64,000 nucleotides of DNA from Seriola aureovittata (Eukaryota; Chordata; Actinopteri; Carangiformes; Carangidae). Shown piece after piece: positions 38,501 through 50,498 of the stretch. The translations under genes and the position numbers were made by a program. The notes under the pieces were generated by a model. That model was not told where the DNA came from, did no database searches, and saw nothing but the letters and a program-made list of their open reading frames with translations. How positions within the stretch are numbered: position 1 is the stretch's first letter; each line of letters begins with the position of its first letter. Where the stretch lies: assembly GCF_021018895.1 (NCBI RefSeq), contig NC_079386.1:620001-684000 (forward strand), written 5' to 3'.

Positions 38501-39729
38501 CACAACAAAGCAGTCACCAAGCCCCGCCCACCTGGACCCACCATCAAACCTTGCAGGATTTGGTTTCTCTGAGTGTTTACCTAAAATCTGCTATATTTTT
38601 ATTGGATCACTCAGAAAACAGTCAGCCAATCAGAAGAGAGGCTCAGAGCCTCCTCTCTTCTGATTGGCTCACTGACCTGTTGTCACTGGAGCTCCTGAGT
38701 GAAGCCTGAGAGAGGAGATGTAAAACTACACTGAGATGGTTTTTGGTTCTTAAAACCACAAATATATCTTCTTATGGATCAACACTTCAAATAAAACACA
38801 GGAGAAGAGGAAAATACTGTTCCACCTCACAGGCAGAGGGAGAGCAGCAACCAATCCTGATACATAAAACAGGGCTTCCCACATTTATGAACAGGTATGA
38901 TACACTGTAGGAAACAATGATTCATAGGTAGAGAAACTCTAGGGAAATGCAGATGGGAAAAAGAAATCCCAGTAACAATAAGCAATTCAGGAACTGATTT
39001 TATGGGCAAACAGCAGAACAAAATCCCCTGATGGAAATGTCTGTTTTATATCACACAGTGAATAGCTGGCATCACTAAGCTATATCCAATTATATTATCA
39101 ATATAAAAGTATTTCGTCCTGAACTTCTCTCCAAAGGTTTTAAATCTTTGGACATTTCCAAAACATGGATGTAGTCATATAGAGAGGGGAGTGTGGGCCC
39201 AGCCTGCCTCAGTGATGGTGTACAGTGCAGTCTGGAGTATTTTAAATTGACTCTCTGTCATGACCTCCAGCTCTCATCATCTGTATGCTGCTTTAAATCC
39301 TTCTGCCACTGTTTTCTCATGTGTTCTGCACAGTAATACTGTTCCAGGTTAAAGGTTTCATACATATGTAAATGAATCTGCTGTGTGGGGATCCCTTCTA
39401 AAAGGGATTTTATGGTTGGATTGTAACATGTCTTATTTGTAAGAATCTGAAAAAATAAGACACTGTATTGTATATTGTATTTTCCTTTCAACTTTTCAAA
39501 GGCCTGCATGTGTCTTCCTCAAAGAACTTTACAAACTGTCAAATTCCAAACACCAGGTCCTGACAGGAAGAAAGAACATCTAGTGTTAAGACTTCCCTGT
39601 TTCTGCAGCAACAACATGGCTGATGTTCAGTTTCACTGGCTTTCCAAAAGAAAAGTGGGTAATTACTGAAGGACTTTCTTCCCTTGATATTGGAGAACCT
39701 CCTTTTTACAGAAAATGTTTTGTTCTCAT

Positions 39730-39762
<33 letters not shown>

Positions 39763-40136
39763 TTATCTACTTATTTTCTTGAGTATCTAACTAGTTATGT
39801 AAACAAAGTCATATAGACTAATGTTCTGCCTGTACCCTTTGTGTGCTGTATATCCTACTGTGGACAAATCTTTATTCCCAAGCCTCTGTATACTGGCCCC
39901 TACTAACCCTAACCCTGTAACACACTTTGTATTTTGGGACATCCCTGGATGTTCTGTAGGACTGTCTTTTCCTTTAAGTATGAAATGTGAAACATTGTGT
40001 ATGTTTCTTGGATGTTGTGTGATCTTTATTGTAAGTTTTGCCTAATAGGCTATTTCTTATTGTGTAGCAGTGAGATGGTGGTGGTTTACATAAGTGTTTG
40101 CTCATGAACGACTAATTTGTTGTTCCGTTACTGATG

Positions 40137-40176
<40 letters not shown>

Positions 40177-43100
40177 CACACAATTTTACAATTTTATCCA
40201 ATGTTATAAAAAGATACAAAGACTGAACTAATTCATTTTCATCAAAAAGCCTCCCAGCCTTTATAGCTACTATTATTCTGATGTTGATTGATTGGGCGAG
40301 TCAAACACTTATAGGTTTATTGCCATATTCATATAGATGCTGTTTTAGTGCCTTGTTGTGACTTAACTTTCTGCGTCTTTGTTTTTTTGGATATATTTTA
40401 TGAATTTTCTCTACTGCTTTTAATTCCTTCTGTCTCAAAAGTAAAGTCTTTATTCCTGTTGAACAGATAAGAAATAACTGAGTCCTCTTTACATTGCAGT
40501 CTAACATAGCAGCTCAAGGTTCTTCCCCATTGTCATTTGTTTCATGAAATAAATTAATCTCCACCTCCATGTTCTTTCTAAAATTCTTATCGTTAAGTAA
40601 ATGTGATGAGGAGATCTCCATCTTTAAAGACACTTTCTAAATCCCCCGTAAACCAGTGTGCACTGAGCCAATACTGCAGGAATCTATTAATCCAACAGAC
40701 TGCATGTGGACAGAAAAGAAGAAATCTTTTCGTTGTTTTTTGAATTCTGCTCAGTTGTTTTGGGGCCAGGCTAAAGGAAAAAGAAATCTGCCATTTTACA
40801 TGATGACTGTTCAGTTTAACAAACAGGATCATCTTGAAGCTTCTGTTAAATATTCCACATAATTTTTCTTCATGTTGCAGCATTGAGATAAGAATCAGCT
40901 GCCTGACTACATTCCAGCAGGCAGAACTGATCTGCTGCTGTGGATTAGTCAGAGCAGATGTAATGCAGCTCCTAAATGACATTCAACTGTCACCTGGAGC
41001 ATCAGTTATCTGCTGTCTCCTGGTGTATTTTGTGAATGTTACTAAGTGTTTTGGCAGAACTGAGACATAATCAGATGGATTCTTACGTTGCCTTCACTGC
41101 CTACAGACTGTAGGAAACTAACACGCTCTGACTGTATCTCATTAGTCATAAATGTATTTTGTGTAGCTGTAGACTAATCTAGCTACATACAATACACTCT
41201 TTGTCTTTCAGTGTTATTTACTTTTGACATAGCTAGTTAAGTGCTAATTATCAGATGCTGCAAATGTGCGACTGCTATTCAAACTTAATGTGACTTATTA
41301 ACAGTGAATCTCGTTTCATTGACGAATTGTTTGGTCATTAAAATGTCGTAAAAATAGTAGGCTTGGGCCGATATTCAATAATGTTGAGTATCGCAATATT
41401 TTCTGCCATGTGCAAAATATTTCATTATATTGAATTTGTTTTCTTTCTTTCTTTTTATTTTTTTGCAGTTTCTGCCCTGTGGCTGCTGAGTCCGACCCAT
41501 TTGCCTACTTTATTTACTGTATGTTGGCATTTGACAGTGGCAGCATCACTTCTACCAACATAAAACGCAATAATATAATTATATATTGTAAAAAGAACAC
41601 CTCAAACATGAAATACAACCTGCAATTATATCACATATCACAATATTTGGGCTAGACTGTATTAAGATATCACATTTTTGATATCGACCAAGCCTATAAA
41701 ATAGTGAAAGATGTGCATCACAACATCAAGTTCCCAGAGCCCAAAGTCACATTTTCAAATAGTTTTTTTTTCAGTTTAGCATCACACAAATCAGAGAAAA
41801 GCAGCAAATTCTCACATTTTAATGGTTGAAGGCAGGAAATCTTCCCTACATGACTGAGTGATTATCAAAATTGTTGCCAAATACTAACTAACTGTCTCAG
41901 CTCTCCTGTCCATTCACTGGTTACTCTAACCTTAATAATATTAACGAATGTACCAGAACACAGATTATGACCAATGACAATATTTTAGTTTTAGTGTTTT
42001 AAGTTTATATTATCTGCACATGGCATCAAGTATTGTAGGGTATTGTTAGGGTTAGACAACTAAACACTTGGAAAATTTAAACGACAGACTGTGACAGCAC
42101 CAGACTTGGGCCAATATTCTTTGATATCGAATATCACAACATTTTCTACCATATGTAATATTTTTCATAATATCTGAGTTTTGATTTGATTTTTCTTCCA
42201 GTGTTGCCATTTTGAAGTTTTGCGCAGTATGTCCTGCTGCTAAGTCCCAAGCTGATGTCACTGCTTTGCTTACTCTACATTGAACCTTTGCGTGTGACAA
42301 ATAAAACCCTGAAGTTCTGTCGGGCAGCATTACTTATACCTGAAACATGGAATAATGATAATTATTAATAAAAAAGAAATGTATTACAAAAAAAAAAAAA
42401 AAAAAAAACTGCGATAATATTGTATATCGCGATATTTGGGGTGGACAGTTTCAGATATCGCCCAAACCCAGACAGAACAAGAGCTACTCTGCTCTTCTGC
42501 TTGAGTCAGCTACACTCACGCCCATACATCACCCTGATGCCAACACTCCACCTCGATACCTTGAAGCCAGTCTACATCAAATTGGCTCTGAATGTTGGCC
42601 ATGGACATCAGACATGCAATACGAACAGAATCTGTAAAGATACTGGGCTGGTACCTGCAGGAAACTGATTACGTTCTTGTGAAATTTTTGTTTCGTTTAC
42701 TGGATAAATAAATGATCTTTATTAAAAACCTCAAAGCTATATTAATTTTACTGCATATAGACTTATTGATTTTCTCTGATGCTGAGGTCAGAGTCACCTG
42801 TTATCATGCTGGAGATGATGAGAGGGAGGATGACCAGCTTCAGCATCCGCATGAGGATTTCTCCCGGGAAACCGAAGTACTGCTTGTGGAGATGGGAGAG
42901 GGAGGCATACTCTCTGACCACGACACCCAAACTGATCCCTGGAAGACCAGGACAGAGACAGTTAAAAACACAAACAATTGAATACATGTAAAGTCATATA
43001 AAGTATCATCGTCATCACTCCCCCCTCCCTATTTCCCAGCTATAAACACCACATTTATCCCACTCAGCGATTTCAGTGATCTGTCTTATCCACACACAAC

Positions 43101-46100
43101 AGACCAGCATTAAAGATGCCTGTAAAAGACGGGATGACACAGCAGATTGTAGCTGATGACACCACCACACTGACCCGCTGTTTACCATGTACCTCAATCA
43201 CACACTCCCCCAGTGTTTCAGGTGTAGCCGGCGGTAGAGTGTTCACTGGTAGAGCTGTTGAGTCCAGGTCTCTGTATGTAAACCTGCACCACTGACACAT
43301 TTTACACTTTCAGTTGGCTGCAGTTTGTGTTTGTGGCAGGAGCAGGCGATGCTCAGTGGTACACAATCTTTTTCTTTCATTTTTATACCTGCTGTAACTG
43401 TCACATGCTAATAAAGTAAAATCATTAATATAAGTTGAATTTCATGGTCACACAAAAGGATACTTCAATTAAATATTCTTAAGCTTGTGGCTGTAACATC
43501 AAATGTGAGGTTTGTAAGATTTTGAAATCATTTCTGTTTCTATATATCAGACCTGTACTTCTATCAAGTGGACCCAAAGGAAATAACCTCCTGTTTCATG
43601 AGTGTGTCGAGTGTGTTAAGTAGAGAGCCTATGGTTTATGAGACAGTGGACCCTTGGGTAAGTAAAACATCCCTCCACAAGTCCAACCGGGCTACAAACT
43701 ACAAACAACGGTCAGTTGTGTGTCTTTAGGGTCATTTTGCATCAGTTTGTGGTTGTTTTGCGTCTCTTTGTGGTAAATTTGTATCTGTGTGTGGTGGTTT
43801 TGTGTTTTTTGTAGTTGTTTTGGGGCTTTTATAAAGTTATTTTTAGTGGTTTTGTGTCTGTTTGTAGTGATTTTGCATGTGTTCGTAATAGTTTAAATGT
43901 CTTTTAGTGACACTTTGCAGGTGAAGCACAGGGCCCCCTCCCTACCTGACAGGACTTAGTCATCCTAATATTTGCTGTGTCTCAATTCGCACACTTCCAT
44001 ACTCACACACTTTTAAGTGCATGAGTGCGTTCACATTGACAAGTACCACAACATGCAGTCAACTAAGTACCCAGATGGTTCACTCAAAACAATCAAGTGT
44101 GTAGAGTGTAAAATGATGGGCACTTCTCACCCTCAACGGTTGCCACCAACATATTTTCAAACTTGTGAAAATGGCTACACATGACACAGGAAAATAAAAC
44201 GTTAATTTTGAAGTTAAGTGCCTTTAAGTGAGCAAAGGCAGGTGACAATCGTGGTCACCTGTTGTGATCATCATTTTCGGTGAGTAGACAACAGCAGTTT
44301 TATTTGTTTATTTGTTTTAGTTTTATTTGAGACAACACTATCCTGTCGCAATTCATGCACTTCACCAGTAAGTGTACTGAGTACACAGTGTACTATACAT
44401 GTGAGTGTACTGAGTACGCAGTGTACTACATGTGAATATACTGAGTATGCACTGTACTACATGTGAATATACTGAGTATGCAGTGTTCTACATGTGAGTG
44501 TACTGAGTACGCAGTGTACTAAATGTGAATATACTTTGTGCAGTGTACTACATGTGAGTACTGACTGAAGGATCCAATTTCAGACAGAAATTGTTTTCTC
44601 ATCACCTCTACATCCCTTTCATCTATTTTTTTTTAATAACCTCTGGTTCAGGCTCCTCCTTCTTCTCTAACCTGACCAGTCATGGAAGTCACACTCTGTA
44701 TTAGTTGGTTTAAAATAGCACATATAAAACCTCAAACACACAACACAAAATAGTAGAAGCTTTTACTGTTTTTGCATGGAGCTGAGGAACATCAGTTTGT
44801 CTAAACTGCAGCACCTGCCTGCAGCTCTAAAACCTGCTAGCTCTTATTTTTGGGTGCTTTGCATCAATCACAGTGTCCTTCCTGATTTCACAACTGCAGT
44901 GACTATGTGATGATGGCAGTCATAAAGACTCCCAACTCAATTTTATGACAGGATCGGAGCAGGAATTTTATTTGCCTTTCAATAAACTGTTTTGTAGCCT
45001 AAAAAGAAAACAGCCTTGGAGAGGCTTGGTAGAGAGAAGGAGGTCATCAAGGTAAATGAACAACTGGGGAGCTCAGACTTTATTGCTGCTGTGTAACCGC
45101 TGCAACATGACACATGTCCATGTTTCTTGGAGAAGGAGACATTAGTTAGTAAGCTAATTTATGTCAGAGATACAGATATTTCTCTCAAAAACATGTAATA
45201 TACAGCACCGATATGTGTCTGTAGCAGACAATCATGCATTGTATTTTACTTCATGAAAAGTGTTGCTACAGTTGAGTGGAGCACAACAGTAAAGTATTTC
45301 AACTTGCTGGGAAATACACTTGTTTGCTTTCTTTCTGAGAGTGAGAGGAGAAGATTTACTCTAATATCTGCGTGTTAGATACAGAGCTAGCAGGGAGGCA
45401 TTTAGCCTAGCGTAGCATAGAGTGAAGGCCCTAACCCTAGCCCTGTCTGAAGTTCAGAAATAAACCTACCAACACCTCCAGAGCTCACTGAGACAAAAAT
45501 ATAAAACACAATTTGTGATTTTAGTTAGATGCAAACAACAGCTAAACCCAGTGACTCTGTGTTGTTGTCAGGTTTGATGCCACTGAGACCAAAACCATCA
45601 CCTGTGCTACAGTCAGAGACACAGCAAAGACATAGCAAACCTTTGGAAAAAAAATTCTTGCTTTTACATTTCTTTTTGTGTACAAATGAAACAGATTTGG
45701 ACAGAGCAAGGCTAGCTGTGTAAGCTAGGCTAACCACATACTGCCTCCAGCTTGGTACGTAACACACTAGCACAAGACTGATGTTCATCTTCGAATCTAA
45801 CTTAGAAAAATAAGATGACATTTCCAAAAACGTCGAATTATTTCTTTGATATACATGAAATCTGAATTTGTGTAATAACATAAGCTATTAACAAACATTT
45901 AACATAGGACACGCAGCTCAGGTTAATTAGTCAAAATAAAAATAAAAATCATTTAATAACTCAATTAAAGGCATTTTAACCATTTTCTGTTTTAAGCAGC
46001 TGCAGATGGTATGTCCTGTACATAGTCTCTGCTCTGCGCTCTCAGTGCTGGGACTCCTCACATAGACCCAGCATCAGCTGTCAATTCAGTCTGGTCACGT

Positions 46101-46582
46101 TTGACTGTCTGAGACATGTCCAGACAAAACTGCTCTCTGCCTCTGGGAGGACAGAAGCTACGTCTCCTATAACACCACACTCAGTACCCATCCGCCATTC
46201 TTTTATAAAATATAAATATGAAATACAATGTGTGTACTGTATTCCTTCACATACATTTAACATCTCTGTTGCTTTGGAGTCGAGCAGTGCAACGCTGATG
46301 CACAAGAGGCTGATTTATTTCAGCAGTGACAGGAGCAGAAAGCAAGACTGAATGGTAAAACAAAGAGGCAGGGATGGATGTGCAAACAGCAGTGAAGATA
46401 AGTAAAAGAAAATGGCACCACTGAAGGTGAAAGTGTCTCATTCTCAGTATACATGAGCAGACATGAAGGGGCTTCCACATACCTAGCAGCACTGATAAAA
46501 CCGTGGCAATCAGAAGCCAATTCCTCTTCAGCAAGCCTTTGAAATTCACGCCTCGTCGCTCTTTGTTGCCCATCATGTCCAT
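29575..46582 (-). CDS. SLC1A1: Excitatory amino acid transporter 3 (SLC1A1/EAAT3/EAAC1), 12 coding exons
   Basis: Exons from 5' to 3': 46582-46483, 42938-42798, 37959-37867, 37725-37611, 36455-36413, 36272-36177, 35515-35331, 34303-34196, 32477-32355, 32182-31988, 30033-29899 and 29815-29575. All have GT/AG borders and matching phase; they total 1575 nt, that is 524 residues plus stop, the same length as I recall for human EAAT3. The protein is a Na+/H+/K+-coupled plasma-membrane transporter for glutamate, aspartate and cysteine. Seen: N-terminal [16 protein letters not shown] (TM1), [21 protein letters not shown], Ser-rich hairpin 1 ([11 protein letters not shown] near 333-343), [13 protein letters not shown] in TM7 (368-380), hairpin 2 [16 protein letters not shown], and TM8 DWLLDRFRT with Asp446 and Arg449, equivalent to the human D444/R447 that bind substrate. 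The large loop holds NVTT and NITK glycosylation sequons. The C-terminus is TSQF. The start ATG has a good context (acaccATGG). No lesion is seen. Confidence 0.97.
30655..31120. repeat. Dispersed repeat family A, copy 2
   Basis: Related to 15180-15475 in the same orientation up to about 30955, then extending with ggacattttaacatgggagtctatgagg and cagactctagtgg, which may be a further part of the same family. It lies in SLC1A1 intron 10, antisense to the gene. Confidence 0.7.
32478..34195. other. SLC1A1 intron 8, repeat-like content
   Basis: No exon is recognised between exons 8 and 9. 33230-33740 resembles a decayed repeat (gtttccactgatgttttgtgaatg, tagggcctgatacaacaggcgc), with no retained termini. 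The rest is unremarkable AT-rich intron. Confidence 0.4.
35626..35905. repeat. Recent tandem duplication, 138-bp copies offset by 142 bp
   Basis: 35626-35763 and 35768-35905 differ at one base that I can see (gtttattattg against gtttatcattg). Both lie in SLC1A1 intron 6, upstream of exon 7. Near identity implies a young event. Confidence 0.95.
39731..39761. repeat. (CTA)n microsatellite
   Basis: About ten CTA units in SLC1A1 intron 2. Confidence 0.9.
40139..40174. repeat. (TA)n microsatellite
   Basis: About seventeen TA units in SLC1A1 intron 2. Confidence 0.95.
41358..41696. mobile_element. Non-autonomous hAT-like MITE, copy 1
   Basis: 339 bp with ends TAGGCTTGGGCCGATAT and, inverted, TAGGCTTGGTCGATATC. 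Flanking octamers aaaaatag (41350-41357) and taaaatag (41697-41704) match at 7 of 8, the target-duplication size of hAT elements. The interior repeats atatcg/atattgcgat words and has no open frame. It lies in SLC1A1 intron 2. Confidence 0.8.
42101..42470. mobile_element. Non-autonomous hAT-like MITE, copy 2
   Basis: 370 bp, same family and orientation as 41358-41696. Ends CAGACTTGGGCCAATAT and, inverted, TGGGTTTGGGCGATATC. Flanking octamers gacagcac (42093-42100) and gacagaac (42471-42478) match at 7 of 8. An A-run of about 21 bases lies inside near 42388-42408. It lies in SLC1A1 intron 2, about 330 bp downstream of exon 2. Confidence 0.8.
43715..43905. repeat. Degenerate tandem repeat, unit ~25 bp (tttgtggttgttttgcgtctc)
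   Basis: Six to eight diverged units of a T/G-rich motif (tttgtggttgttttg, tttgtgtctgtttgtag) are seen in SLC1A1 intron 1. The unit boundaries drift, and it is non-coding. Confidence 0.6.
44371..44557. repeat. 31-bp minisatellite, ~6 units
   Basis: Units of the form agtgtactgagtacgcagtg plus tactacatgtg repeat about six times with substitutions. It lies within a larger dispersed-repeat-like stretch (43980-44600, starting ctcaattcgcacacttcc) in SLC1A1 intron 1. Confidence 0.85.
44600..46482. other. Remainder of SLC1A1 intron 1
   Basis: No exon or well-bounded repeat is recognised. The 45300-45760 stretch (gggaggcatttagcctagcgtagcat, aaggctagctgtgtaagctaggctaacc) resembles a common fish interspersed repeat of uncertain class. 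Confidence 0.35.
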
Positions 46583-47000
46583 GGTGTTGCTTTTCCTCCA
46601 GAAAGGGGAGAAACAACAATGGTCCCCACGGAGACACAAAAGACTCCTGCAGCCGGGATGTCAGGTGCAGCTGAGGCAGAGAGGGATGGAGGAGCAGCTG
46701 CGTTGCTACAGCAGAGAATGCAGCCGTCAGATGCTGCTGATAGTCAGCACTGGTGTGAGGGAGGGAGTGTGTGTGTGGGGAGAGAGGGGGAAGGAGGGAG
46801 GGAGGGAGGGAGACAGTCGCCTTCTTCCTCCACCACCCTTCCCCCACACAGTGGTAGGTAGAGGAATTAGGAATAAAAAAACAGAAATTTCCCCCCCTGT
46901 GGAAACAAATGTAAGAATCCAGGGCAACATGATGATGACATCTGTGCCTAACCCCCCACCCCCACCCCCACCCCACCCCCTCACCCACCAAAGTCAGAAG
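46583..47000 (-). promoter_or_regulatory. SLC1A1: SLC1A1 upstream region with purine tract and G-quadruplex motifs
   Basis: Upstream of the SLC1A1 ATG, the gene strand carries a run of at least five G-blocks (the complement of 46951-46981). The opposite strand carries another set at 46786-46810 (GGGGG, then four GGG blocks separated by single A). Both meet the usual G3N1-7 pattern. The 5' UTR and transcription start probably lie between 46583 and about 46770, but no core promoter element decides this. Confidence 0.45.
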
Positions 47001-47375
47001 GTGATATACTTGGAGAGTGACCATCAGGATCTTGGTCTCTACTGTTACCGAGGCCCTTCTCCCTGATGCTCTGTTTACAGTTAGTCCAGGTCCAGCGCCT
47101 GAAGAGTCCTGGTTGTTCCAGACTTCTTCATGTAAGAATGACCACTGAGCTTCTTGGGAACCTTCAATGCAGCAGAAATGGAGGAACCTGAGCTAAACTT
47201 CAAGAGTTATAGAAAAGTTTTTGAATACTTATGTCAATCTGAAATGTCAGGTTTTACTTTTTAATAAATTTGCAAAAATTTCTAAACTTCTGTTTCCACT
47301 TTTTCTTTATGGGATACTGAGTGTGAGAGAGAGAGATGTGGAAGGGGAGAGAACAACCAGGCAACATCAGGTGAT

Positions 47376-48883
47376 GTGGACAAGACCAATGAGTTCAACC
47401 TGTTCTGCAACAGGTTTGACACGGCCATACCTGTTCTCTCTCCCACTGCTTCAGCTGCAGCTTCTCCTACAGCATCTCTTCCACAACCTGACACTGTAAC
47501 TGCCTCCACACTGGAGTCAAGTCTCCTGTCCTTTACAGCGGAGGAGGTGAGGGCGGAGGTCAAGCAGCAGGCCCGGATGGTGTGTGTCCGAGGCTGTTAA
47601 AGGACTGTGCACCCCAGCTGGCTGAGCCTCTCCAGAGCATCTCTAACTCAAGCCTACAATCAGGGAGGGTCCCGGACCTGTGGAAAACATCAGGTCTTGT
47701 TCCAGTACCTAAAGTAGGATGACCGGCTGAGATAAATGACTACAGACTGGTGGCCCTCACATCACACATCATGAAGACCCTGGAGCGGCTGCTTCTCCAC
47801 CTTCTGAGGCCACAGGTTGAACATGCACTAGACTCCCTACAGTTCACCTAAGAGGAAAATATTAAGGTGGATGATGCCGTATTTTACATGCTCCATCGAG
47901 CCCATTCTTACTTGGATGAGCCAGGGGGTTACATGAGGATTATGTTCCCTGATTTTTCAAGTGCTTTTAACACCATCCAACCCCCCATTCTTAAAGACAA
48001 GCTGGAAAGGATGGGGGTGGATCCCTGCTTCACGTGCTGGATTGTGGATTACCTGACAGGACGACAGGACCACAGTACATCAGGCTGGGTAACTGTGTCT
48101 CAGGGACATTATGAGCAGCACTGGGGCTCCACAGGGGACTGTTTTGGCTCCGTTCCTGTTCACCCTGTATACGGCCGACTTTAAATACAACTCTGAGTCC
48201 TGCCACATCCAGAAATACTCGGATTACACAGCTATAGTGGTGCGTATCAGGAACGGACAGAAAGAGGAGTAAAGGGGTCTGAAGATGGCCTTCAGTGAAT
48301 GGAGCAACAAGAACTGCCTCCTTCTGAACACCTCCAAGATCAAGGAGATGGTCATTGACTTTAAGGGGTCTGGGCCCACCCTTCAGCCAGTCAACATTCG
48401 AGGGAAGGACATTGAGGTGGTGCACTGGACAGTAAACTGGACTGGTCCCTGAACACAGATGCCATCTACCTGAAAGGGCAGAGCCGGCTCTTTTTCCTCA
48501 AGAGGCTCAGGTCCTTTGAAGTCTGCAGTGAAACGCTGCACGTTTTATCAGTCAGTGGTGGCCAGTGTACTTTTTTATACTGCAGTCTGCTGGGGCAGCA
48601 TGTCAGACATGAACACAAAGAGACTGGACAAGCTGGTAAAAAAGGCTGGGTCTGTGCTTGGCAGGAGTCTGGACTCACTCAGGACTGTTGTGGAGAAATG
48701 CATGCAATGTAAGATGGAGGCCATCTTGGACAATACCAACCATCCTCTCCACAACATTCTGGCAGGACAGAGAAGCAGCTACAGCTGCAGCAAACGTCTC
48801 ACCTCACTGTGCTGCAGAACAGAGAGGTTCAGGAGATCCTTTGTTCCCACACCCATCAGGCTATACAACAAGCCAACTATCTA

Positions 48884-48957
<74 letters not shown>
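47376..48957 (+). mobile_element. Degenerate LINE (non-LTR retrotransposon) ending in (CTGT)n(CTAT)n
   Basis: Broken frames on the plus strand cover a LINE ORF2. A 5' piece (47376-47600) precedes reverse transcriptase with FPDFSSAFNTIQP and MGVDPCFTCWIVDYLTGRQ (47867-48180). The catalytic region follows as YSDYTAIVV near 48217, where the second Asp of the expected YxDD is replaced by Tyr. The C-terminal part is LVKKAGSVLGRSLDSL to FVPTPIRLYN (48516-48875). Frameshifts and stops separate the pieces. The 3' end passes into a CTGT/CTAT microsatellite (48880-48957). It is inactive. Confidence 0.88.
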
Positions 48958-48958
<1 letters not shown>

Positions 48959-50416
48959 GGATTGATGAGGGAAAACTTTTAGCATGAGGCTGCAACATGA
49001 CAGAATTATGCACCCATGCATCTGCACTGAGAGTCTAACAGATTTTTCTAATTTCTTGTTAGGTATAATTCCTTAACAGGCTGACAAAGACAAAGGAAGA
49101 AAAAAGAAAATCAAAATATGTTTTTGTTTTTTTCTTGTTTGTTTTTTCTTCTTTCCTTTTTCTTCTTCTTTTCTCTCTCCCTTTCAATAACTCTTAATAA
49201 GTCAAAACATTATATAACAAAAGCTGTCAGTTTTTTTGTCACACTAGTAGTTTATGCTGTTATGTTATTTTATGTCATGTTATGTTACGTTATATCACCC
49301 TCCTTGTCTTTGTCTTGCCTCATCAATAAAAAAATTATAATTATAGTAAGAACACTTAATAGCTGCCATCACATGTAACTTAGCTTAGTGCCGTTAACTC
49401 ATTAAAAGTATAATCAAGTGAGATCAAAATAAACAACACATAACTTCACTTAGGTGAAAATCTAAAAATGCTTCAAATTGTTCGTTAGACATTAAGTGTA
49501 AATGTTAGAATGATTCACAGTCACACTGCAAGTCTCTGCAAAATCTAGTGTTGCAAGTTACCACAATTATATATTTTTAAAAAGTTTGTAAGCTTGTGTA
49601 GTATAATCTCAAAAGTAAATTTCAAGCAAGGTTTTGTTGTATAGTTTCAGGTTAATTTACCTCAAGTAAATTAAGATAGCATGACTGGGTGCCAATCATG
49701 GATGTATCATAAGAACTGGATATGCACCACTGCTCTGCCTTGCAGCCAATTTTCCCAGTGGTCACTCGCAGTATTGCAGCAAGAAATCCCCTGCTGTCCA
49801 AAAAGCATTTTTCCCATAGACAGCAATAGTAAAAGAGACGCCTGTAAAACTGTTGACAGGATACCTCCGGCTGTAAACACAGTTAATTATTAATCTTTGT
49901 ATTGTATATTTTTAAGTCATGGACTTTTAATCTTTCTAAAAATTTTCCAAAGCCAAGGAAAAGCCCAGAAAAGTATTTTTCTCTGTATGACATCATCATT
50001 GTGTACGTGCACTCTCCACGTGGAGTTAATGCAAATGCCTTACGGATGGACAAAAGTTGGTTAGAAAACTGAATTAACAAAATAAACTGTTGTCTTTGTT
50101 TTAAGACATCAAGATATTTTGATTTTGTGATTCTGTGTGGCAGTTATTGGTCACTTGTCAGCCTTTGTTCTTGAACGTAATTGTTTTTTAACCTATATAT
50201 TAGCTGATATATTAGCTGCATAATGACTGGATTCACTGACACACTGTAAGTGATTTTTCATAACTACCCCATAACATTTTTCTTCAGTGAATTTTAATTT
50301 GGTAAGTCATTTACCTGATAGGTAAGGGATTGATTCTGTTATCTGCTATTATTGTGCCAGCAATGTCTCATCCTGACTGAAGTTCACCAGCCTGTCTTCT
50401 GCACATAACAACCACA
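48958..50416. other. Intergenic, one dispersed repeat
   Basis: AT-rich sequence without exons. 49681-49925 is a dispersed repeat (atggatgtatcataagaact) whose inverted relative is seen at 53545-53850. Confidence 0.45.
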
Positions 50417-50498
50417 TTTAATTTTACCACACTGAGATAGTTTAAGCCATAAACTAAATCGTTTATGGCTTAAACTATCTCAGTGTGGTAAAATTAAA
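50417..50498. repeat. Perfect 38-bp inverted repeat with 6-nt loop
   Basis: Arms 50417-50454 and 50461-50498 are exact reverse complements (left arm ending agccataaac, right arm starting gtttatggct) around taaatc. Perfect matching implies a recent origin, or selection or gene conversion between the arms. Confidence 0.97.

Noticed and set aside
39903..39925. Telomere-like aaccctaaccct
   Set aside because: Only two units, so no interstitial telomere array.
46320..47066. Long overlapping frames on both strands (234 and 187 codons) at the SLC1A1 5' end
   Set aside because: Composition is low-complexity (C/G-rich, GGGA repeats); they overlap the true SLC1A1 first coding exon in other frames.
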